Assembly: GCA_027575765.1 (NCBI GenBank)
Contig: JANBPT010000001.1
Span: 62,001-126,000 of the forward strand
Direction: 5' to 3'
DNA: 64,000 nt
Source of the DNA: Tieghemiomyces parasiticus
Taxonomy: Eukaryota; Kickxellomycota; Dimargaritomycetes; Dimargaritales; Dimargaritaceae
Below, piece by piece: positions 1-10,811 of this stretch. Position numbers and translations under genes: made by a program. Each line of letters starts with the position of its first letter. The stretch's first letter is position 1. The notes beneath the pieces are model-generated. The model saw only the letters and a list, made by a program, of their open reading frames with translations, was not told the DNA's origin and searched no databases.

Positions 1-3000
1 CCCGGGCATACCAATGGGCACCGGTCGCAATTGCTCGTCGAGGATATGGCACTGGACATTGGTTAACGTCGAACCGATGGTAACCGCGTCCCCTGGGCGA
101 ATAAGCTTATAGTGGCTAGCAATCGTTGCTTCACTGGGCCCGTAGATGTTGTGCAAATTCCGGCCACTGGACCATTTTGCAGCCACATTAGGTGGCAGGG
201 ACTCGCCCGCCGCAATGATGTGGCTAAGTTGGGGATAGCACGACGGATCTAATACAGCTAATACCGAGGGAACCAGGGTACATCCCGATCCTCGTGCTAG
301 ATCCTTAACCAACTCGCCATCCTGGAGAACCAAGGTGCCGCCGGCGTGGAAAGTAACGAGAATCTCAGCGTGACTGGCATCGAAAGACAGACTAGCAATC
401 TGAAGGAACCGACAACCGGATGGAAGGCGTACCCGCTCGCTCATGGCGAGGACGAAGTTGGCCAGGGAGCGCTGATTGACTTGCACGCCCTTAGGCCGAC
501 CGGTGGTTCCCGACGTGAACACGATATAAGCTAATGAGTCGGGGCTATGTTGATCAAGTAGGCGGTGTCGTTCCTGACCTGGATCCGCAGGAGTAACCGC
601 GTGGTCAGCAAAGACCAGCCTGCTGGTATCGATCCCGAGTTCGGCCGCTAGTTCGCTGGTGGTGGAGTTGGCGACGACCCATGGGTCATCCAGGAGGTCC
701 ACCATGTAGGCCAAGCGATCCACCGCATTCCCAGTGTCCATAGGCACGCATACCCCGCCGAGGAGGAGAACGGCGAGGTATCCGAAGATGAACTCTGGAC
801 AGCGGACGAACAAAAGTACCACTTGATGGCCAGGTCGAGCTCCTCGGTCGCGCAGGATGGCAGTGATGGCGCAGGCCCGACGGTACACCTCGGCGTAGGT
901 GAATTGTGCGGTGGCGGATTCCAGAGCGATGGTATCGGGCCGAGCCGCCAGGTGCTGGGTGAAAAATTGATGGGGTAGCCAGTCCTTCTGCGGGAAGTCG
1001 ACAGTGGTGCCGGCTGACCAGCGGGAAACGAGTGCTTGTTCAGACTGGGGTAGGCGCATCAGCCCGTCGATTTCAGTGTCGTGGTGGGTGACGATGGTAA
1101 GGAGGCAGTGGTCCATGAACTGGCTCATGAGCTGGACGTAGGAGGCTTGGCAGTGGGCTTTCTGAAACTGGATATTGACACCGAGCCGGTCCGCATGGTC
1201 GGCAAACTGTAAAGCGTACGCGTACTCGGTTGTATTCTGGCTGGTCCGGACACCGTACTCGACTGTCGGATTGGCCACTGTCGGTCGGTACGCTTCAAAG
1301 TTGTCGTACACGAGAAGCGAGCTGAGGAGCTGAACATCAGCTGGAATTTTGGCCCAGCGTAGAATGTCGACGAGGCTACACTGCTCGTAAGCCATGAGTG
1401 CACCGGAGGTCTGGTTGACCTGGTGCAAAAAGTCTACAAAATGGCCGTGGGTTGGGAGCGACAGGCGGAGCGGTAGGGCATTGATACATAGGCCAACCAT
1501 TCCTTCGATTCCCTCGACGGGCAGGTTACGACCTGAGGTGAGCACGCCGAAGGTGACCTCATCGTAGAATCCGGTATACCGCGCTAGGGTCATAGCCCAC
1601 ACGGCGCGGAGGAGCGAGTTGAGGGTTACTCCCACCGATTGACAATAGCTGCGGATGGCGTCCAATGGGGGCGAGAACTGGTAGCCGATGGTACCGTGAG
1701 AGCGCTCGGAGCTGGCCAAAGCAACGGGGAATTGGACCGGAGGCTGAACCCGGACGCCATCGAGGTTGGTCTGCCAGTACTGAATCGCACTCGCCGGATC
1801 TCGCAAGCCGGCTTGCCCAAGGAAGCTGTGGTACTGGATGCGATCCTGGTGCGGGGTCCCGTGGTAGGATTCCATCGTCTCGGCTAACACGATGCCTGTG
1901 GACCACGCATCGAGCAGAGCATGATGAACCGTGACACACAGCCGGTGGGAAGTCGTACCTACGCCGAAGAGAGCGAGGCGAAGCAGCGGACCAGCCAAGG
2001 TGAAGCCGCGCTGACCGTCGGCCTCCTTAAACTTCTGTATAGCGGTATCCACGTCGTCGGAGACAATGGGTTGGTATAACCACTCGAAATCGCACCGGTC
2101 CATGATTAATTGCAGGAATGGGTGATCCGAGAAAGCGCTGGCCACGACGAATTTTGCCCGCAAGGCCTCATGGCGCAGCCCGATTTGTTCCCAGCTCCGA
2201 CGGAATCGATCCACGTCGAGGGTGCCCTTGACCTCCACGACCGATTGAACCATGTAAGCTGTGGGATCCTTGAGCGTATTGATTAGAAAGTCAGACTGAG
2301 GACCCGACACGGGCAGGATGTCTTGGATGTTGACGAGCTTAACCCCGGCCATCTGTGCCGCAATCTCTCGAATGACTGTAACCGACGTCGCATCCGGAGA
2401 GAGGAGTGAATAGGGCTGGTAGGGGAGGTCAGGCTCCACCGTGGCAGTCGGATTGATGGTCGTTTCGAGTTCAGTGATTAATAGATCAATGGTGTCTGCC
2501 TTGAAGATGCTGGGCACAGGTGCCTCAATTCCTTCCTGACGCAGCAAGGTGGAGAGTCGAATGGCCGAGAGAGAGTCCCCGCCCAACTGGAAGAAGGACT
2601 GGTCGGCGGTAATGGCATGGGAGGGGAGGTTCAAAACCGCTTCTATGGATGCAGTGACGGCCCGCGCGACCTTGGAGCGGTACTTCCACGCTGTCACAGT
2701 GGTTGTTGCGTCAAGGGAATCGTTCAGCCGCGTGACATAGGCGAGCAGCTCAGCCCGGTTGGCCTTGCCATTAACGTTGAGTGGAATGTCATCTAGACAG
2801 AACAGTCGCTGCGGCAACATATACTCCGGTAGAGTGACACGAAGGGCGGCAAGTAGTTCAGACGCAACGAGGGTTGTCGGAGTCACAAACACCAGGAGAC
2901 GGCCGTCTTGGACGAGTGCCTGGGCCTTTTTGACGTCAGGAAGCTGGAGCAAGGTACTGCATATCTCGCCAAGTTCGACTCGATGGCCCCGAATCTTGAC

Positions 3001-5070
3001 CTGATCGTCGACTCGTCCCAAATATTGTACCTCACCGCTGGGTAGCCACCTGCCGTAGTCACCCGTCTTGTACACTCGGCCCGAAGTAAACGGTAGCTGG
3101 ACAAACTTAACACCGTTGAGTTCCGGCCGGTTAACGTAACCGCCGCTAACCCCGGCACCGCCCAGGCAGATTTCACCTGTGAAGCCGATGGGTACGAGCT
3201 GGTGATGGTCGTCAATGATGTAGCACTCAGCGTTGGTGATTGGGCGCCCAATCGTAACCTTTCCGCCGCAAGCGACCGTGGTGGTCATATTGGCCATCGT
3301 AGCCTCAGCCGGACCGTAGAGATTACGGAGGGTGACTCGGTGACACCAACGATCGGCCAACTCCCGCAGCAAGGTCTCCCCGCCGACATTGATCAGTTTA
3401 AGGTTAGGATAGTCATCGGGGTTGAGAGTATCGAGAAGCGACGCTGTCATCGATGCCACGTCCACCGTGGCCAGGGTCGCACGCATGTCGTCTCCAGGAT
3501 AGACCAATGTGCCACCTTGACGGAGGGTGCTCAAAGTATTCATGAAAAACCCACCAAATACCGGCGATGCGGCCTGGAAAACCCTGGCACCTGGCCAGGG
3601 GCAGAGCGAAGTCTCCGGCGCCAGGATTTCGTTAGAGAGATTTGAACAGTTGATCTGGACGCCTTTGGGCTGACCGGTGGTGCCGGAGGTGAACAAAACG
3701 AGGACTGGAGCGTCGGGATGGTAATTGTAGGGCAATGGCGGATGGACGGAGCCCTCGGGAAGGGCGGAGATCAGATCTAGGCCTTGGTGGACCTGGGGCC
3801 AAACATCCTCAGTTCCGGTCATCACTACTACTTGTGAGCAACTACCGGCCTGGGCTGCCATGTAGCGCTGGCGCTCGGCAGGAAGTGTACCGGCGATGGG
3901 CACGTAGACGGCACCGACCAGCCAAACCGCGAACATGATGATAACCGCGGCGGGGTTGTTGACGACCACGACGGCTACCCGGTCTTCGGACCGGACGCCC
4001 AAAGCGAGTAGGGCACGGGCCAAACCTTCAATCTTGGCGTTCAGACTGGCGTATGTCTCCTGGTGTGCAGGGGACTCCAGAGCCACTGTATCAGGATACT
4101 TTTGCACGGCGGCCCGGAAGGCACTCACGATGTTTTCAGCCGCCGGGTCCAATGGATCGTAGGTGGCCGAAGGGTTGCGACCAAACTCCTCTATCAGGAG
4201 GTGCGCCTCTCCCCGGCAAACCAGGGGGGCTTCGAATAGCCCCTGGCCCGCACCGACTACGGCCTCACAGTAGTGCAGCAGGTTGGCGCCCAATCGCTGA
4301 ATCGTGACCGACTCGAACAGGTCGGGATTGTAGACTAAGGTGACGGCCGTGGAGTGGCTGGTCAGGTCGACTATGAAGGATATGCCGTGCTGTTGGGCGG
4401 AGTGCAGGGCAGGTTCATCTGCGTGGGAGTCGTTGTCATGCATACCAGGATGGAGGCAAAGTCCAACTCGGATGAGTTGGCACTGGGCGGCCTTTAGGAT
4501 CACACTGTACGGATCGAACCCGGGGGTCAATTGGACAGCTGACGCACGGGCTTGTTTGGCAATGTGCTGGGCCAGAGCAGCCAGGTCAGGACTTTGGCTG
4601 TTAATGCGAATGCGCACAGGGATGGTGACGCTGGCCGAATCTGCGGCCGCAAAACCGTCAGTCATGTCAATGACCAGGTCGTCCGTGTGACATATTCTGG
4701 CAAGATACGCAGCTACCGTGGTACACCAGACGTGGGAGGGGGCTACTCCAAAGGCGATCGAGCGGGAAACCATGGCATTGACGAGAGTAGGGTCCAAGGA
4801 GAGGGACTCAGTGGCCGCCCGGGCAGTGGGTTCGCTCGGACGGGGGCGGTCCATGGGTATGTCAAGACCCACGGGGGCATTCGCCAGAAGATTCTCCCAG
4901 TATTGCCTGGCTTCCATGTATGTCGCCTCCGGAGTAGAAAGGGCAAACGAATTGCCTTCGTGGACGCTATCGGTGGTAGACAGCGGCTTTACCAGGCCCG
5001 TGGCAGGATGTAGTTCGGCCTTGCCCTTAGAGGCTGAGGTGTGAAAGATCAAGGCGGTATTGGCCGGCAT
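1..5070 (-). CDS. Non-ribosomal peptide synthetase, 5' part (partial C-A-T-C-A), runs off left edge
   Basis: One open frame of 1690 codons starts at the ATG at 5068-5070 and continues without a stop to base 1, so the C-terminus lies outside the window. Residues about 45-290 resemble the second half of a condensation domain (a YWENLLANAP-type block followed by DRPRP); the HHxxxDG half is absent. Adenylation domain 1 has A3 FTSGTTGQPKG near residue 461, A5 NLYGPAEAT near 582, A7 YKTGD near 664, A8 GRVDDQVKIRGHRVELGEI near 684 and A10 NVNGK near 763. A carrier domain has LGGDSL near 827, with the Ser for the phosphopantetheine arm. Condensation domain 2 has HHALLDAWS near 1046. Adenylation domain 2 has FTSGTTGRPKG near 1515 and is cut by the edge. 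The enzyme should join carboxylic-acid building blocks into a peptide; the product cannot be told. In domain 1 the usual substrate-binding Asp of the A4 region is Gly (FGGFF), while domain 2 keeps FDASH. A minus-strand TATA lies about 145 bp upstream, which favours this start, although a CTAAT/CTCAG acceptor-like stretch precedes the ATG and an upstream exon cannot be excluded. Confidence 0.93.
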   Translation of the reverse strand, partial: MPANTALIFHTSASKGKAELHPATGLVKPLSTTDSVHEGNSFALSTPEATYMEARQYWENLLANAPVGLDIPMDRPRPSEPTARAATESLSLDPTLVNAMVSRSIAFGVAPSHVWCTTVAAYLARICHTDDLVIDMTDGFAAADSASVTIPVRIRINSQSPDLAALAQHIAKQARASAVQLTPGFDPYSVILKAAQCQLIRVGLCLHPGMHDNDSHADEPALHSAQQHGISFIVDLTSHSTAVTLVYNPDLFESVTIQRLGANLLHYCEAVVGAGQGLFEAPLVCRGEAHLLIEEFGRNPSATYDPLDPAAENIVSAFRAAVQKYPDTVALESPAHQETYASLNAKIEGLARALLALGVRSEDRVAVVVVNNPAAVIIMFAVWLVGAVYVPIAGTLPAERQRYMAAQAGSCSQVVVMTGTEDVWPQVHQGLDLISALPEGSVHPPLPYNYHPDAPVLVLFTSGTTGQPKGVQINCSNLSNEILAPETSLCPWPGARVFQAASPVFGGFFMNTLSTLRQGGTLVYPGDDMRATLATVDVASMTASLLDTLNPDDYPNLKLINVGGETLLRELADRWCHRVTLRNLYGPAEATMANMTTTVACGGKVTIGRPITNAECYIIDDHHQLVPIGFTGEICLGGAGVSGGYVNRPELNGVKFVQLPFTSGRVYKTGDYGRWLPSGEVQYLGRVDDQVKIRGHRVELGEICSTLLQLPDVKKAQALVQDGRLLVFVTPTTLVASELLAALRVTLPEYMLPQRLFCLDDIPLNVNGKANRAELLAYVTRLNDSLDATTTVTAWKYRSKVARAVTASIEAVLNLPSHAITADQSFFQLGGDSLSAIRLSTLLRQEGIEAPVPSIFKADTIDLLITELETTINPTATVEPDLPYQPYSLLSPDATSVTVIREIAAQMAGVKLVNIQDILPVSGPQSDFLINTLKDPTAYMVQSVVEVKGTLDVDRFRRSWEQIGLRHEALRAKFVVASAFSDHPFLQLIMDRCDFEWLYQPIVSDDVDTAIQKFKEADGQRGFTLAGPLLRLALFGVGTTSHRLCVTVHHALLDAWSTGIVLAETMESYHGTPHQDRIQYHSFLGQAGLRDPASAIQYWQTNLDGVRVQPPVQFPVALASSERSHGTIGYQFSPPLDAIRSYCQSVGVTLNSLLRAVWAMTLARYTGFYDEVTFGVLTSGRNLPVEGIEGMVGLCINALPLRLSLPTHGHFVDFLHQVNQTSGALMAYEQCSLVDILRWAKIPADVQLLSSLLVYDNFEAYRPTVANPTVEYGVRTSQNTTEYAYALQFADHADRLGVNIQFQKAHCQASYVQLMSQFMDHCLLTIVTHHDTEIDGLMRLPQSEQALVSRWSAGTTVDFPQKDWLPHQFFTQHLAARPDTIALESATAQFTYAEVYRRACAITAILRDRGARPGHQVVLLFVRCPEFIFGYLAVLLLGGVCVPMDTGNAVDRLAYMVDLLDDPWVVANSTTSELAAELGIDTSRLVFADHAVTPADPGQERHRLLDQHSPDSLAYIVFTSGTTGRPKGVQVNQRSLANFVLAMSERVRLPSGCRFLQIASLSFDASHAEILVTFHAGGTLVLQDGELVKDLARGSGCTLVPSVLAVLDPSCYPQLSHIIAAGESLPPNVAAKWSSGRNLHNIYGPSEATIASHYKLIRPGDAVTIGSTLTNVQCHILDEQLRPVPIGMPG

Positions 5071-5212
5071 GGTTCAGAATACACAATTGGTGGATATTTC
5101 GACTGAGATTAGGAGGGGTTGAGGACAAATACAATAAAATTAAACGGTCGTTCGTTATGAAGGCGCATAGAGCTCGGTACGGAAATTTCGGACTGTTGCC
5201 CATAGCTGGCTA

Positions 5213-5219
5213 TTATATA
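5213..5219 (-). promoter_or_regulatory. TATA box for the NRPS gene
   Basis: The minus strand reads TATATAA here, 143-149 bases upstream of the NRPS ATG. The same motif lies at almost the same distance upstream of the orphan gene starting at 54527. This is a match to a generic motif, not a mapped transcription start. Confidence 0.4.
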
Positions 5220-8200
5220 GAGGCCTAATGGCACGCTACCTTCCTAGGCGGCTCCTATCCATTCGTGTGTTGGGCGATTAGCGTTATTGAGCCGCTCTAC
5301 TGCGCTACACCTCCTTGGGCAGAGGGATCATCCGGTGGCGGAACGCCTCGGTTGTCCTCTAATTCGTAGCTCGGTTAGACTAAACATAGCCTTGCGACCC
5401 CTTCTAATGGTTTGCGATGCACGCCCTCCTCCCCCAGGGTTGAATCGAACGTGTTACAACCCTGATCCGGAAAATCAATAAGCCCCTATAATAGCCACCT
5501 TCAAGAACCATGGCATCCAGGGGTGGATTTTCGAAGGCCCAAAACCCCCCTATACGTAACCAAGTCAACCATGCCCTGGGAAAATCAATCCTGCAGCATT
5601 ATGGACGTTATGCAGCGGAGATAGGCGACGCAAACCCCCCCCCCCCTGGGTGGTCTGCTTCTGCGAGTGATAGCTACCACACACCCTCCCACTCATTGGA
5701 CGACCCAGTGTTTACCAGGACTCGGAGGAAAGAGATCATGACGGACTTAGCTGTAGCCCAAAAGGCTCAGTAGAGACAACGGACCAGTATCCTATTGTGG
5801 ATATCTCCATTCCCCTCTGCTTACAATTGCATGAAGTCTCGGACATAGCTGACGTTAAACGCTCCCAAGGACAATAATTTACATGGCCACACTATGCCGG
5901 TTTTGGGGTACAATCGAGACACCATCTTTATCAAGGATGCAGACGGCGGTACAGTGATGGCTTGGTGGCGGGGGGTAGTCAATCGAGTAGGGCGTCGACA
6001 CGACAGCTGTCTCGAGACGAGATAAGCGGCGGATAGGATTTCACACCCTTGTCCGCTGCTATCTTGCCTAAGCAGTGATTCAGACCTGTTTTTACCCCGA
6101 ATGCGCCTCGGGTACGATTTATGCTGGTCTCTGCGTGGTTACTTCCCCCTTTCTAGACGAGCGCCATTCTCTCCCCCATCCCCTGTTAATTCATCTACCT
6201 ATCCGTACCTTGAGTCATGCACGTCATACGGCCATTGGCCAGAGATGGGCTACGCATTTGGTCGGATAACCGACGCGTATATACCAACCCGCCTTGCTGC
6301 CCATTACACCACAGCACTTCTCGGTTTGCCACCAAGCCGCCATCACATAACCAAGTAGCTAGAACTGCCTCTAAAATCGCCCAGGGCCGACGGTCTCTTC
6401 GTTCAAGTAGCCGACCCTGCAAAATCTTATTACTCAGTGCGGTCCTACTAGATTCTACCCAGCACCCCTCTACTACCTTCGGCAGCTCCGGAGGAGGCAA
6501 GTGAGGCCACCCTCGTTAGATGGCATCCTGCCTGTACCATCAAGGGTTTTTATCCTAACCTTACATATTTTAGTACACCTGCCTGTGGTATACTTGGCCA
6601 GTGACAAACCTACTTCATGACCAATAGCAAGTAAATACCGGTCCAACCAGCCGCGCCCCGCGCGTACCTGTCCTATGACATTAGCATTATCAGTACAGGT
6701 AGCTGCCGTTTGTTTAAAATAATAGGTGCCCATAAACTGCCCAAGTCATCAAATCATCATCAATGCCTAGCCATAAGACCATTACGATCAACGTAACAAA
6801 AAGCAATTACTTCGGCCTACTGATAGGGCAGGACAGTCAGTAAGACTCACGGGTTAGAGCGTTTAAGGTGTCGATACTCAGGGACTGTAGCGGCCAATCC
6901 CTACGAAATAGACCGCATCACTTAGCTTCCGTTAGATGGTCCCTGGGGGGGGGCAATGTTTGCAGAGAGAGAGTGGCATGGCAGGGAATTGGTGGATAAC
7001 ATCGATGTCAGTCTGAAATCCCTGGACCACGAATGTAGACGTGCGGGGCTGCATAACTATACATGTGATAGCATAACGAGACTACTGAGGGTGGCCGGTC
7101 CAACCGTCCGCGCGCTCTCGCCCAAAACTTGCGGCCTAACGCTATCGCCTACGCTGTGATATGCTAGGGGGTTTGGCTTGGGGCAATACGGAGTGGAAGG
7201 TAGAAAATCTGTGCTACGAGGAATGGCCCGGTTCCGACATGCTCTGTACCATTACATTTACTGTACGAGACTCTACTAGGCGTTGCCCTGCCACCGAGGC
7301 TTGAGGCCCCTTGGTTAAATTTACAGAGGCCCCCGAGTGGCATTAGTACGTTTCCAGGGTGGATTTCTAAATGGCCGTCGCAGGAAGTGGTAGCTTGATG
7401 GGCTGGACACCTAGGAGGAAATAGCCCCTCTTCCCTTCTAGAGCTCTGAAATGGAGATCGAGTAGCAGTTGCGCTGATACGGGGTACTTGGCCTATTAAG
7501 GGGTACTGAGACGACCGAGTCAACCTGGTAGATCCCAGCTCCACCTCATAGCCAATTCGGCTGGCAGCAGCGGGGCTGATTTAAACGTCACCAGTATTGA
7601 CGAGCTACTCTGAGGTGGCATCGAGTAGGATGGTCGAAAAGGCGGCTGGTGGATAAATGAAAGTTGACGGTTATAACAAGGGGGTGCGCATAATGGGGCC
7701 CAGGGCTATTCAATAAGCTTATTAGTGGGAAGACAGCGCTGTAGCATGGCCCTGTAGGGTTCGCACGTATAAAGTCGATAAGGATCCTAAGTCATAGACC
7801 CCATTACCGTGCCGAGGTTCCCTCCGGCCCAACAGTGGCATGAGGGGGAGGGGACAACAATAATGGGCTAAACAATAGAAGTGGTGAGGCCATCAGATGC
7901 ATGGCGGGCGCACGACCGTGACGTGGCGATGCAAAGCCGAGAAAAGCACAGGTATGGTAGGATGCCTCGGGTCGGTAAAGCAGTGAAACATAGGGCGACA
8001 CTGCACGTCAGTAAGAGCGTGAGGGTAGGGGCAGAAAGTACCCGGTCGAGTATACGGAGGTAATGGTGGACCAGCCACCCTGCACACGGTCTGCAGCGGA
8101 TGATTGTACTATAATAGAGGCCTAAACGGTCACCTCGACCAACTAGTCTATTTTCTTCTAATTTATCTCTACCAATTTGACCCGGCGCGGCCACGTTGGA

Positions 8201-8866
8201 TGATAGTGATTAGAGCACCCTTTTAGATTAAATTGGTCGTCACTTCTGCACACTCCTAGCAGCCACCCCATTTGGGTTACTATCCCCTTTGGATTATGAC
8301 CTGCACCGACCACCTCCTTGAGGTGTTTGGCCCATGAACTACCTTTCCAAGTTGGCGACAGACAGGCCTCCCCAGGAGCTTACCTTTCTCTACTCCCTTC
8401 GTGGCACCCGCCAGCCCAGTGTTATCGGCAAGTCGGCCCTGGACACTGAGCAGCCGTTTACTTACCTAGGTAACGAGTCCGCCGAATTGCGCGTCGATAG
8501 TGATTCCGCCCTTCCCCTGACTTTCGAACCCTAACACTCCTCCCTATGGTGCATACCGATATACCGCCACTCCGCCACCTCTTTCGTCCCTCCCCACTTC
8601 CATGTCGCCACCATCGATTGGCTTATAGGATTTGCAACGAAGATGGTTTTTTCCGATTTAAATAACCCGCCCCCTCCTCCCTTCAGTTTAGCTAGATAGT
8701 TTTAACTTTATCCTTTCAAGTACCCTCATCTCAAAGGGACGTCTTTCCCTGGCAGAGCTATTTCCCATTGCAATCCGCCACATTATCTCTAACCGATCTT
8801 CCCCTCCGGAAAAGGAGAACTCCTATCACCCCCTTTCAAGGCTTCTATTCTTGGCGTACAGTCACC
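5220..8866. other. Gene-poor spacer between NRPS and STE14
   Basis: I see no convincing gene in these 3.6 kb. Open frames are short (at most about 126 codons), overlap on both strands and have no recognisable protein character. Homopolymer runs occur, for example about ten C near 5637-5646 and nine G near 6946-6954. The last few hundred bases hold the STE14 promoter and leader. A 66-codon frame at 8334-8534 has no recognisable features. Confidence 0.5.
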
Positions 8867-10241
8867 ATGACCAGCTTATTTGCCGAACTTACTCAGCTCC
8901 CTCGACCAACCAGCGAAATCTCGTCCGCTGGTGAGTCCTGGGCAGTTAACCGGGCCCCGACTGCTAAAGGGGAAAAGAAATCCACCGAGAATTCCCTCTG
9001 GGCCATGTTTCGTCCCGCGGTTTCTCTGGGTGACGGTCGGCACACGCCTCAGAACGTTTCCCTAACCTGCTTCCTCCTCGGCATTAGCCTGGGGGTTGGC
9101 TTGTTATGGACCTGGTCCGCTCTATGTGCTGTCGTTATTCCGGAGGAAGCTAAGCCTAGCTTTAGCCAGGCCCTGCTCCGACTGGGCCCGTTCATGGTGT
9201 TTATGCCCCTATTCCATTACCTGGAGTACCTCGTCACCTCCCTCTACAATCCCAAAGCGCTGGGGTTTGACAGTAAGTTTTTGGCACCGCGTGCGGTTAT
9301 CTACATGATTTGGATAACCCGGCCAGCCAACGCTATGTCCAGGTCAAGGCCGGCCACGTTTTTCGCACCTCACTTTAATGTGGCTCCCATTGGATTCTTA
9401 TGTTAACCCGGAACGCTTCACTGCCGTTGACATTACACTATTTGACCCCGGCCGTATTCACCTCAGCCTTCACCTTCACGATGGATGCTGATCGTGTCTA
9501 CATTAAGATGATGAGCATCATAGTGATTGAATTTCTCGTTGAGGCTTTTTTCGTACCGGAAATCAAAATGGGCCGATGGAACTGGTTGGCAGGTAAGTCG
9601 ACGGTAAACCATAATCTAACCGGTTCAGGGCAAGCATTCTTTCCAATGGATCCGGTAAATGTTAGCAGTAGTGAACCAATCTTCTCGTACTATCAACCAT
9701 CCCCATTTTTGCCTCAGGTCTGATTCTCATGATCACCGGCCAGGCGATCCGGACTCTGGCCATGGCCACAACACAGCGTAACTTCAACCATTACGTTGCC
9801 ACGGAGAAGGACCCTGACCACGTCCTCGTGACACATGGTATCTACAGGTAAATTAACAATCTGATCGCCTTCGCATCTGGCCTCGAAAAAGTCCAACTCG
9901 AGTTGCTCCCGTCGCCAATTAGCCCGTCTGCGTAGCAGGAATGGCTACAACTTGCCGTGACTAAAATCTGTAACGGTTGTAAACTCTGATCACACTCTGA
10001 TGTATATGCCCCATACAACAGCTACGTACGTCACCCTTCCTACCTAGGCTATTGCGTTTGGTGTGTGGGTCTCCAGACCTGTCTGGCCAACCCCCTGTGC
10101 TTTTTGTTCTTTGCGATCCAGGTCTTCCGATTCTACCGAACTCGCATTGCTCACGAAGAAAAGGCCCTCATCCACATTTTTGGATCGGAATATGTCGAGT
10201 ACCGCAAGAGAACTTCGGCTATCATTCCATTTATTCTCTAG
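8867..10241 (+). CDS. STE14: Protein-S-isoprenylcysteine O-methyltransferase (Ste14/ICMT)
   Basis: Four exons: 8867-9272, 9467-9592, 9718-9847 and 10022-10241, joined in frame to 293 codons. Introns of 194, 125 and 174 bp have GTAAGT, GTAAGT and GTAAAT donors and CAG acceptors. The product is the ER-membrane enzyme that carboxyl-methylates the prenylated C-terminal cysteine of CAAX proteins (Ras/Rho GTPases, a-type mating pheromone) using SAM. Family marks are the HYLEYLVTSLYNPKALGFD block with TM segments around it (residues about 115-135), EFLVEAFFVPEIK, the Y-x-AT-x-K-DPDHVLVTHGIY block before the splice into YVRHPSYLGY (the RHPSY SAM/substrate motif), then LANPLCF, FRFYRTRIAHEEKAL and EYVEYRKRT near the end. 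Length is close to human ICMT. The first ATG fitting the reading frame is at 8867; upstream in-frame codons contain no ATG. The ATG context is CACC. A solo LTR begins 171 bp after the stop and may hold part of the 3' UTR. Confidence 0.92.
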
Positions 10242-10412
10242 AGCCATTCAGCCTGCAGTGGTTCCCGCTGACTGCACCTTCTGCTGTGATTTGATAGGCT
10301 ATATTACTGTGTCGCCGGTCAACTGTTTTCTTTTTTGTTGCTATCTTTCGACGCTTGGTGGCGTCTTGCAGCCTCTCCATAAAGCACTTTGGAACCCCTG
10401 AAGACCTTAAAT

Positions 10413-10807
10413 TGTTGTGTCGGCCCCGTCCGACGATTCCGCATCAGGCTCTTTGGCGTCTCCGGCGACGACACTTTCCTGTGCAGACGGTCGAGACGTA
10501 GAACGGAGCTCGCTCTTGTGGGTCGTGGCAAGGGGAAACGCGGTGGTATGCTCGGCCATTGTTGGATTTGCGAAAAACGGTGTTTTTTGGTGTACAGGGT
10601 ACAAGAGCTTTTCTTTTTATCTCCCCTTTTTCTTTTTTTGATGGGTTCTTTGCCGTAATATATATGGCTCAGGGTACTCAACAAAGAATTTTCAGACGCT
10701 TTCGATAAAGACGGTTTTGATTAATACCGCGATATATAAGATTGCCATAATGGTTTTATCAGCATCTGCTGCTACCCGACGTCGGAACACCGTGCGTCGG
10801 TACTACA
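10413..10807 (+). mobile_element. Solo LTR, copy 1 (395 bp, 4-bp target duplication)
   Basis: The element starts TGTTGTGTCGG and ends GTACTACA, that is TG...CA with TGT/ACA ends. It is flanked by AAAT at 10409-10412 and AAAT at 10808-10811, a 4-bp target-site duplication. A second copy lies inverted at 42096-42489, about 95% identical by eye (roughly 20 differences). No gag/pol, primer-binding site or second nearby LTR is seen, so this is a solo LTR left by LTR-LTR recombination. Internal TATA-like stretches (AATATATATGG, CGATATATAAG) could act as promoter or polyadenylation elements. Small open frames inside it on both strands (for example 10319-10684 minus, 10389-10658 plus) are by-products of the LTR sequence. 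The superfamily (gypsy or copia) cannot be told from the LTR alone. Confidence 0.88.
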
Positions 10808-10811
10808 AAAT

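Noticed and set aside
10319..10684. Open frames across the first solo LTR (and the same at 42219-42573)
   Set aside because: They recur in both LTR copies because the LTR is repeated, run on both strands and have no protein character.
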